In this document: one piece after another, positions 8,258 through 14,956 of the stretch
How positions within the stretch are numbered: position 1 is the stretch's first letter
Layout of the letters: each line of letters opens with the position of its first letter
Source: Anaeromyxobacter sp.
GTDB taxonomy: Bacteria; Myxococcota; Myxococcia; Myxococcales; Anaeromyxobacteraceae
DNA length: 14,956 bases
Assembly (NCBI GenBank): GCA_016718565.1
Contig: JADKCZ010000004.1
Coordinates: 1-14,956 of the forward strand
Direction of reading: 5' to 3'
Notes under the pieces: model-generated
Told to the model about the DNA's origin: nothing
The model's database searches: none
What the model saw: only the letters and a program-made list of their open reading frames with translations
Made by a program: the position numbers and the translations under genes

Positions 8258-9116
8258 ATGACCGAGGCCTGGACCCCCCTCAAGCTGCTGGGCTGGACCC
8301 AGGGCTTCTTCGCCCAGAAGGGCGTGGACGCCCCGCGCCTCACCGCCGAGCTCCTGCTGGCCAGCGCCCTGGGCTGCGACCGGGTGCGGCTCTGGACTTC
8401 GACAAGCCGCTCGGCGACCCCGAGCTGGGGCGCTACCGCGCGCTGGTCAAGCGGCGCGCCGAGGGCGAGCCCACCGCCTACCTGGTGGGCGCCCGCGAGT
8501 TCTACGGCCACCGCTTCCTGGTGGACGCCCGGGTGCTGGTGCCGCGCCCCGAGACCGAGCAGCTGGCCGAGGCCGCCCTGCTGGCGCTGCCCGAGGGCGG
8601 GGCGGCGCTGGACCTCGGCACCGGCAGCGGCGCTGCTGGCGGTGACCCTGGCGCTGGGGAGGCCGGGGCGCGGGTGACCGCAGTGGACCTCTCCGTCGAG
8701 GCGCTGGCGGTGGCCACCGCCAACGCCGCGGCGCTGGGGGCGGCGGTGACCTTCCTGCAGGGTGACCTCTTCGCCCCGCTGCCCGAAGGCGCCCGCTTCG
8801 ACGTCATCGCCTCCAACCCGCCCTACGTGCCGACCGGGGAGCTGGCCGGGCTGATGCGCGAGGTGCGGCGGGAGCCGCGGCTGGCGCTGGACGGGGACCG
8901 GACGGCCTGGCGGTGCTGCGGCGCATCGTGGCCGAGGCGCCGCGCTGGCTGGCCCCGGGCGGCGCGCTGCTCCTGGAGATGCACGAGTCCCACCTCGAGG
9001 CGCTGCCGGCGCTCTGCCTGGCCGCCGGCTTCGCCGCCGCAGAGGCGCGCCGCGACCTGGCCGGCCTGCCCCGCCTCACCGTCGCCCGGATGGCGGCGGC
9101 CCCCCCCCCCGCGTAG
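8258..9116 (+). CDS. prmC: Release factor glutamine methyltransferase PrmC/HemK (frameshifted)
   Basis: SAM-dependent enzyme that methylates the glutamine of the GGQ motif of release factors; here it follows its substrate gene prfA. The start is ATG 8258 (MTEAWTPLKLLGWTQGFF) and the stop TAG 9114-9116. The N-terminal helical domain (APRLTAELLLASALG) precedes the catalytic domain with YLVGAREFYGH, LVPRPETEQLAE, SAM motif DLGTGSG at 8611-8631, and the catalytic NPPY at 8815-8826. Four breaks can be placed: a lost base near 8390 (expected RLLDFDKPL), a net +1 near 8635 (expected GSGALAVTLALG), a lost G near 8668 and a lost G near 8895 (expected DGGPDGLAVLRR). Together they restore 286 codons. 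The gene ends just after an 11-base C run. Confidence 0.95.
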
Positions 9117-9164
9117 AATCCGCGCCCTCCCAGCCCCCCCGCCCCCCGCACCGGAGCAGGACAA

Positions 9165-10428
<1,264 letters not shown>

Positions 10429-10460
10429 GGCGGCCGCCGCCCACCCGCGCGAAAGGGACC

Positions 10461-11119
10461 ATGACCTCCGAGCTCATCACCGTGGCCGTGCCCAAGGGGC
10501 GCCTCCTCGACGAGGCGTCCAAGCTCTTCGAGGAGGCGCTGGACGTCTCGCCCAAGGCGCTGCTCTCCGGCACCCGCAGCTGGCCGCCGACGCCCCTGGA
10601 GGCCGGGCTGCGCTTCATCTCCATCCGCGCCGCCGACGTGGCCAGCTACGTGGAGCACGGCGCCGCCGCGGTGGGGGTGGCCGGGCTGGACGTGCTGCGC
10701 GAGGAGCCGCGCGACCTCTACGAGCCGCTCGACCTGGGCATCGGGCGCTGCAGCGTCATCGTGGCCTGGCCCAAGGGGGGCACGCCGCTGCCCAAGGGGG
10801 TGGCCCCGCGCATCGCCACCAAGTACACCAACCTGGCCTCGGCCCACTTCGCCGCCCGGGGCCTGCCGGCCGAGATCATCCACCTGCACGGCTCCATCGA
10901 GGTGGCCCCTCGCTGGGGCTGGCCGACGGGATCGTGGACATCACCGAGACCGGGGAGACCCTCAAGGCCAACGGCCTGGAGGTGGCCGAGACCGTGCTGG
11001 AGGTGTCGGCCCGGCTCATCGTCAACCGGGTGGCCCTGAAGCTCCACGCCGAGCGGCTGCGCCGGCTGATCGACGCCCTGCGCCGGGTGGTGGCCGCCGG
11101 GGCGGCCGATGGGCGTTGA
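10461..11119 (+). CDS. hisG: ATP phosphoribosyltransferase, short form (frameshifted)
   Basis: First enzyme of histidine synthesis, joining ATP and PRPP. The start is ATG 10461 (ITVAVPKGRLLDEASKLFEEAL) with AAAGGGA at 10452-10458 as the likely ribosome site. Further text is RAADVASYVEHGAAAVGVAGLD, IATKYTNLASAHFA, EIIHLHGSIEVAP, GLADGIVDITETGETLKANGL and SARLIVNRVALK. At 219 repaired residues it lacks the C-terminal regulatory domain of long HisG; short HisG proteins work with HisZ, which is not in this window. A lost C near 10908 breaks the frame, and a compensated pair of indels garbles 10577-10600 (see findings). It lies 32 bases after murA. The common next gene, hisD, is not present here. 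Confidence 0.96.
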
Positions 11120-11232
11120 TCGGCGGCGCGGTGTTCGACTAAGGTCCCCGTACATCCAGCACCCCTGGACCAACGCGTGCCTCCACCTCCCCTCGCAGTG
11201 CCCCACGGTCCCGAAGGAGGACCTGACACGTC

Positions 11233-11615
11233 ATGGATTGCCCTCGGTGCAGCGTCGAACTCGCCGCCATCACGCAGGATGAGAGCTCCATCAACCGGTG
11301 CTCGGAGTGCGGTGGGCTGTGGGTCGACGGGTCCGACCTGAACAAGATCCTGTTGCACAACAACCTCCCCGCCCTGACCGCCATCGGCGGCCAGATCAAC
11401 GTGGAGGAGCTGGCCGGGATGTGCCCCGCCTGCAACGTGGACCTGGTGGTGGTGGAGGGCGGGGAGAAGCTCGGCCTGCACTACGACACCTGCGAGTCCT
11501 GCGGTGGCCTGTGGGTGGAGGGCGAGGACGTGGAGGTGGTCCCCGAGACCGCCTCGTTCAAGGAGGCCTCGACCGAGCTGGCCGGGTTCTTCAGGGCCTT
11601 GCCAAGAAGAAGTAG
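11233..11615 (+). CDS. Small protein with two TFIIB-type zinc ribbons
   Basis: Protein of 127 residues built from two copies of the same zinc-ribbon unit. Copy 1 has CPRC at residues 3-6 and CSECGGLWVDG at 23-33; copy 2 has CPAC at 64-67 and CESCGGLWVEG at 87-97. Eight cysteines could bind two zinc ions. This is the zf-TFIIB family (PF13453 type) of bacterial proteins with unknown role; despite the name there is no evidence that it acts as a general transcription factor. The start ATG 11233 is preceded by AAGGAGG at 11214-11220, a strong ribosome site with a long 12-base spacing. One lost C near 11598 shifts the tail; the true end is FAKKK and TAG 11613-11615. The 113-base gap after hisG suggests its own promoter. 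Confidence 0.9.
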
Positions 11616-11631
11616 GCGGGCGCGGGGCCGA

Positions 11632-11652
11632 GGCGCGCGCCGCCAGCGCGCC
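11632..11652. terminator. Hairpin in the convergent gap, possible shared terminator
   Basis: GGCGCGC at 11632-11638 pairs with GCGCGCC at 11646-11652 around a 7-base loop. It sits in the 54-base gap between the zinc-ribbon gene and the oppositely directed oxidoreductase gene, where a two-way terminator would be expected. There is no T run, and such hairpins arise easily by chance in DNA this GC-rich. Confidence 0.3.
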
Positions 11653-11669
11653 CGGGCCCGCGGCGCCCC

Positions 11670-12361
11670 TCACCACATCCGGTCGTCGCGCCACGGGTGC
11701 GCCGTGTTGCTGTAGCCGCGGATCTCCCAGTAGCCGCGCCGGTCGTGGGTCGCGAACTCCAGCCGGTTGATCCACCGGCGCCCTTCCAGGCCCACAGCTC
11801 CGGCACCACCATGCGCACCGGGCCGCCGTGGTCCACGGCCAGCGGCTGCCCGTCGAGCTGGTGCACCAGCAGCACCGCCGGCCTGAGCGCCTCCTCGAGC
11901 GGCAGGTTGGTGCAGTAGCCGTCGGCCGCGTGGCACATCACGTGGGTGGCCTCGGGGAGCGGCCGGGCCAGCGCCGCCAGGGTCTCGAAGCGCACCCCGC
12001 GGAAGGTCATGTCCAGGATCGACCAGCCGGTGACGCAGTGGAAGTCCTGCTGGTCGTCCACCTGCGGCAGGGCGTGGAACTGGTCCCAGGTGAAGGTGCC
12101 CGGGGTGGCCACCGCGCCGTCGACGGTGAGCTTCCAGGCGGCCGGGGCCACCTTGGGGGTGAGGCCGATGTCGAGCACCGGCCACTCCGCCTGCTCGAAG
12201 ACGTTCTGGCCCGGCGGCTCCTGCGGCATGCCGTGGCGGTTCTTCGGCCCGTCGCCCTGCGGCTTCCCGTCGGCGCGGGCCGGGGTGGCGGCGATGCGGT
12301 CGGCCCAGCGGGCCCGGAGCTCGGCGAGCCCCTCGGCGATGCGGCGTTCGAGGTCGGTCAC
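11670..12361 (-). CDS. Molybdopterin-dependent sulfite oxidase-like oxidoreductase (one frameshift)
   Basis: Oxidoreductase with the sulfite-oxidase molybdopterin-binding fold (PF00174 type), 230 residues after repair. The start is GTG 12361-12359 (DLERRIAEGLAELRARWADRI) and the stop TGA 11672-11670. Family text runs PPGQNVFEQAEWPVLDIG, WKLTVDGAV, TFTWDQFHALPQV, DFHCVTGWS, FRGVRFETLA, HVMCHAADGYCTNLPLEEAL, LAVDHGGPVRMVVPELWAWKG, WINRLEF and GYWEIRGYSNTAHPW. Cys109, in HCVTGWS, is the expected molybdenum ligand. No Tat or Sec signal is visible, so it is probably cytoplasmic, unlike periplasmic MsrP. The substrate is unknown; no cytochrome partner adjoins it. One lost base near 11785 breaks WAWKGRRWINR. 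Confidence 0.92.
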
Positions 12362-12411
12362 GGGGCCGACTCTACCCGCCGGGGCGGGCCGGGCGCAGCG
12401 CCGCTCTTGCC

Positions 12412-12440
12412 TTGACTCGGGGCCGGGATCGGGGCAGATC
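12412..12440 (+). promoter_or_regulatory. Candidate promoter of the tRNA-Gly gene
   Basis: TTGACT at 12412-12417 matches five of six bases of the sigma-70 -35 consensus and lies about 40 bases before the mature tRNA. A 17-base spacer leads to CAGATC at 12435-12440, a poor -10 match. Position is the main support. Confidence 0.4.
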
Positions 12441-12452
12441 AGGGGTCGTTTC

Positions 12453-12528
12453 GCGGGAATAGCTCAGTTGGTAGAGCATCAGCTTCCCAAGCTGAGGGTC
12501 GCCGGTTCGAATCCGGTTTCCCGCTCCA
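12453..12528 (+). tRNA. tRNA-Gly, anticodon CCC
   Basis: A complete 76-base cloverleaf. The acceptor stem GCGGGAA (12453-12459) pairs perfectly with TTCCCGC (12518-12524), followed by T and a genome-encoded CCA at 12526-12528. The anticodon stem TCAGC/GCTGA encloses loop TTCCCAA, giving anticodon CCC, which reads the glycine codon GGG. The T arm is GCCGG, loop TTCGAAT, CCGGT, with one G-T pair. The D arm AGCTCAGTTGGTAGAGC is standard. It resembles E. coli glyU. Unlike the protein genes around it, it shows no indel. Confidence 0.98.
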
Positions 12529-12535
12529 GATTCGA

Positions 12536-12571
12536 GAAGGGCCCTGCCTCACGGCGGGGCCCTTCGTCGTT
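12536..12571 (+). terminator. Rho-independent terminator of tRNA-Gly
   Basis: A perfect 13-bp stem: 12536-12548 (GAAGGGCCCTGCC) pairs with 12553-12565 around the loop TCAC, allowing one T-G pair. It begins 7 bases after the tRNA CCA. The tail GTCGTTTCG is only weakly T-rich, but the stem strength and position make termination likely. Confidence 0.85.
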
Positions 12572-12650
12572 TCGGGCCTCGGCGATATCGGTCCAGTCGA
12601 CTGGACTCGGGCGCGCCCGCCGGTTCTGCTCACGAGCCAGCGCCTCGGGC

Positions 12651-13086
12651 CGTTTCGCCCTCGCGGGGCCGGGGTGGCCGTTCCTGGTCATCGGCCTGCT
12701 CCCTGGCGGGGACCGGCGCCGTGGTCGGGTTCCGGACCCCGGCGCAGGTGGAGCGGCGCTCCGCCGGCTTCGCCGCCGCGCCCGAGGCGACCAGGCCGGA
12801 AGCGGCGCGCATGGAAAAGTCAATAGCGCCTGGTCCGTCTACGTGGCCGTGTGGGCGAACTTCCCGCGGTCGCCGGGCTGGCCCTCGGTTCGCCCTTCGG
12901 AGCCCGCTGGCGCACAGCGCCGGCGCGCCCCTCCTCTTCTTCGCAGGCGTCAGCCTCTGGTGGACGGCTTCGCCAACGCCGGGCGCGTGGTACACCGAGG
13001 CGCTGGAGGCGGCGGAGCGCGCCGAGCGGTCAGCACCGCCGGAGGATGACGCACGGGCACCCGTCACACCCATGAGCACGGGGTGA
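12651..13086 (+). CDS. Small integral membrane protein, unrecognised (frameshifted)
   Basis: About 145 residues recovered only by joining three frames. A first helix, WPFLVIGLL followed by LAGTGAVVGF, begins near 12675. A charged loop follows (RTPAQVERRSAGFAAAPEAT, RPEAARMEKS). A second hydrophobic segment, AWSVYVAVWANFP then AVAGLALGS, runs from about 12827 to 12895. A third, GAPLLFFAGVSLWWTAFANAG, spans about 12926-12985. The tail is hydrophilic: WYTEALEAAERAERSAPPEDD, ending VTPMSTG and TGA 13084-13086. Indels lie near 12701, 12822, 12870, 12900 and 12970. No start codon is visible in frame before RFALAG, so 12651 is only where the reading becomes convincing. I do not recognise a family. 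Confidence 0.5.
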
Positions 13087-13327
13087 CTACGACGGGGCGC
13101 TCGGCAGGCCGCCAGTGATCCCGCATCACGCACCGGGGACTCCAGGCCCTGCGTCACCGCGACGGGCAGCGCGCCCCGATCCCAGGGACGTGGTTTGACA
13201 GCTCAGCGGAACATCGCCGCGCGCGCGGCCCGCCTCCTGCACTGGCTGGTGGATGCGATCGCGGTCCGGGCGCCTGCCGCGTCGTCGCCGAGTACTGCAC
13301 CTGGCGAACCGGAAGACGGAGAGAGCC

Positions 13328-13699
13328 ATGGGCCGGAAACTGGGGCGATCAACGCTGGGCCTCTCTCGCCAGCGCCGCGGTGATGGTCTGCACGCTCGGC
13401 TGCGGTGTCACCACCGACACGGCGGCAACCCCGGCAGGACCATCACCGTCCGGGACAACTCCGGCTACGTGCTCACCGGGCTCTACCGTGGCGCAGGTGA
13501 ACCAGGTCAGCTGAGGACCGGACCTGCTCCCCGGCGTGCTCTTCACCGCGGCGACTCGCCGTCCTGGTGAGCGCGGCTTCCTCCGACGTGATGGTCATCG
13601 ACGATCGGCAGCGCGACTGCGTACTCACCGACCTCGACCTGTCTGCGCCGACAAGAACGGGCGATCGACGACAGCACGCTGCGGAACTGCGGCTACTGA
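13328..13699 (+). CDS. Small secreted lipoprotein, unknown function (frameshifted)
   Basis: Putative lipoprotein of about 120 residues. The start is ATG 13328, with GGAGAG at 13318-13323. The signal peptide appears after one frame change: MGRKLGRSTLGL, then ASAAVMVCTLGC with the lipobox cysteine, then GVTTDTAATPAG. The body reads TITVRDNSGYVLTGLY, VAQVNQVS, GPDLLPGVLFTA, GDS, LVSAASSDVMVIDDRQRDCVLTDLDLS, then AIDDSTLRNCGY and TGA 13697-13699. The layout (NNSGY-like start, a WGPD-like middle, a cysteine before DLDL, a final DDxxLxxC) resembles small secreted proteins I associate with myxobacteria. A TGA at 13513-13515 replaces the expected tryptophan before GPDLL and could be a base error. Function is unknown. 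Confidence 0.6.
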
Positions 13700-13727
13700 C
13701 CGCGGCCCGGTCCCGGCCCGCTCGGAA

Positions 13728-13748
13728 GGCGCCCGCCCGAGGGGCGCC
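13728..13748 (+). terminator. Possible terminator after the small lipoprotein gene
   Basis: GGCGCCC at 13728-13734 pairs with GGGCGCC at 13742-13748 around a 7-base loop, starting 28 bases after the lipoprotein stop. No T run follows, so the support is position plus pairing only. Confidence 0.35.
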
Positions 13749-13917
13749 CCTCCCAAGCGTTCGCGGGTGACGCCCCTGCACGGCACCGGGGCCGGTGGGC
13801 GCCGTCCGAGCGGACGTTCGGAACGTTCCCCCGGCGAGTGCGTGGTGGCCAGCACGCAGGTAGGGCCGGAAAGCACCGCGGCTGGACGGACCTCGCCCGA
13901 CCCGCCTATCCTCCGGC

Positions 13918-14295
13918 GTGCTCTCCTCTCTCGGGGAGGCTCACCGAGCACGGGTACCCGCTACCCCGGCCGCGGCTTCCACGCTCCGCGCCGTGACGCG
14001 CAGGCCGGGCAACCTCCATCGCCCGCGCCGAGGGGCGGTGCGGGCCCGGCGAGGCGACATCCTCGATTTCAAGATGTTCCGGCAACCTCGCCCTCACCCT
14101 CCTCGTCACTGGACCGCTGCCGGAGGTGGTGGTGCTCGCCGACGCGCTCCAGGGGTTCGGCTGGTCCAGTCGACCTCGAGCCGCCGCGCCAGACGCTGGC
14201 CGCCCTCGCCGGCCGACCAGATCGAGGGGACGGTGCTGCTCGACTTCCCGGAAGGACGGCGGACTCGTCATCCCGCTGCCGAGGTCCCCGGGTAG
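13918..14295 (+). CDS. Unrecognised small protein (frameshifted)
   Basis: Joining frames gives a coherent C-terminal half: GDILDFKMF, then GNLALTLLVTGPLPEVVVLADALQGFGW (about 14078-14163, an extra C after ATGTTC), then VDLEPPRQTLAALAGRP, DQIEGTVLLDFPEG, LVIPLP and EVPG, with TAG 14293-14295. Amphipathic sequence and consistent G/C third positions support coding on this strand. The part before 14055 is arginine- and alanine-rich and unconvincing, so the start given is only the beginning of one open frame. No signal peptide or known motif is seen. It converges on the next gene with an overlap of about 28 bases. I do not recognise a family. Confidence 0.4.
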   Translation: MLSSLGEAHRARVPATPAAASTLRAVTRRPGNLHRPRRGAVRARRGDILDFKMFRQPRPHPPRHWTAAGGGGARRRAPGVRLVQSTSSRRARRWPPSPADQIEGTVLLDFPEGRRTRHPAAEVPG

Positions 14296-14908
14296 GGAGT
14301 CCGCGCGGGCCTGGACGACCCGCCCCCACTCCGGCGCCGCCGTGTTGCCCTGCCGGTCGTCGAAGTCGTTGGCCCGGGCGTTGTGGTTGTCCCGGAGAGG
14401 ACCACCGGGTCCTTGTCGAGGGCCTGTGCCGTACCGAGCACCGTCTCCCGGTGTTCCGGTCCGGCAGCCGGGTGGACCACCACGTGCCCCTCGGGATCGG
14501 CCCGGTGGAGCGCGCAGGCCAGCGTGGCGCCGGCGACCTCCACGTCGAGGCCCGATGCCCTGGGTCGCGCGGGCGCGGAAGAAGTGGCGCTCCGGGGATC
14601 AGCGGGTGGTCGAGGAGGCTCACGGCGCCCCAGCCGCCACGCTGGACCCAGACCTCCGGGAAGGCGCCCTTGATCCTGCCCTCCAGCGGAGGCGACCCGG
14701 CCGGAAGTGAGGTGCCTGGCCAGCGCCATCGGCTCAGCTCGTCGGCCCGAGGCTGGCGGCACCTCGGCACAGCGCCAGGACAAACCTTCGCTGGAGGTGT
14801 CGGCCGGTGAAGTGGTGGGGTCAGCCACCTCCAAGCTCAGCCGAACGGAGCAGGCCCTGCCGCGGACCTCCACTCGACATCATCATCTCGCCCCGGGCTC
14901 GGCGTCAT
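14268..14908 (-). CDS. Possible PilZ-domain protein (frameshifted)
   Basis: Leftward gene of about 213 codons, tentative start ATG 14908-14906 (MTPSPGRDDD) and stop TGA 14270-14268. Joined frames give VEVRGRACSVRLSLEVA, then ADTSSEGLS, HLTSGRVAS, EGRIKGAFPEVWVQRGGWGAVSLLDHPLIP, LDVEVAGATLACALHRADPEGHVVVHPAAG, HRETVLGTAQALDKDPVVLS and DNHNARANDFDDRQGNTAAPEW. The arginine-rich start followed by DTSSEG (14784-14801), which fits the DxSxxG motif, suggests a PilZ domain, a c-di-GMP receptor fold. The arginine spacing does not exactly match RxxxR as the sequence stands, and the C-terminal half is unassigned. A metallophosphoesterase was considered because of the GDNHN-like text but fits poorly. Confidence 0.45.
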
Positions 14909-14956
14909 GCGCTCGGTCTGTCCACTGCCTTCCTGGTCATCCTCCCCGGGGTCACG

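Noticed and set aside
12630..13157. 175-codon frame on the - strand
   Set aside because: Low-complexity residue content without hydrophobic or motif structure; the + strand reading gives coherent membrane helices instead.
13195..13200. Perfect TTGACA, possible -35 box before the small lipoprotein gene
   Set aside because: The region 16-19 bases downstream is CGCGCG-type sequence with no -10 resemblance, so a sigma-70 promoter is not supported.
14268..14500. PhoD-like or endonuclease/exonuclease/phosphatase C-terminus on the - strand
   Set aside because: VVLS followed by DNHNA resembles their GDxxN or GDxH motif, but the aspartate context needs an indel, upstream landmarks are missing or too close, and the frame ends soon afterwards.

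Overview
The window is very GC-rich DNA with almost exclusively G/C third codon positions. Gene content (futalosine-pathway menaquinone genes, a prfA-prmC-murA-hisG run, tandem zinc-ribbon protein, WGPD-type small lipoprotein) suggests a myxobacterium, most like Anaeromyxobacter or a relative (Myxococcota). This placement is inferred from gene content and composition, not from a search. Nearly every gene, including essential ones, is broken by single-base insertions or deletions, mostly in or beside G/C runs. Conserved protein text continues across each break in another frame, and in five genes the indels add up so that repair restores a whole number of codons. I therefore read the breaks as sequencing or assembly errors, not decay, and give gene boundaries that span the frames.

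Left part (1-3236, + strand): the 3' end of mqnC, then mqnX (aminodeoxyfutalosine deaminase-type amidohydrolase) and mqnP (UbiA-type prenyltransferase). These are joined by 4-base stop/start overlaps and followed 2 bases later by a GbsR/MarR-type regulator. It looks like a menaquinone operon with a regulator at its tail.

Middle-left (3196-7002, - strand): a large, badly frameshifted putative lipoprotein with Ig/BACON-like repeats, and upstream of it a second, divergent amidohydrolase that lacks the usual HxxE histidine. An 82-base divergent gap separates the latter from prfA.

Middle (7085-11119, + strand): prfA, prmC, murA and a short-form hisG, a housekeeping run covering translation termination, cell wall synthesis and histidine synthesis. 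It is followed by a small tandem zinc-ribbon (TFIIB-type) protein at 11233-11615, which converges on a sulfite-oxidase-fold molybdopterin enzyme on the - strand.

Right part (12412-14956): a single tRNA-Gly(CCC) with a strong 13-bp hairpin terminator, then poorly preserved accessory genes recovered by splicing frames: a small three-helix membrane protein, a small secreted lipoprotein, an unrecognised + strand protein, and a convergent - strand protein with a possible PilZ domain. The gaps 13087-13327 and 13700-13917 hold nothing I can name apart from a weak hairpin. I see no CRISPR array, insertion sequence, phage module or defence system, and nothing that clearly amounts to a new multi-gene system.
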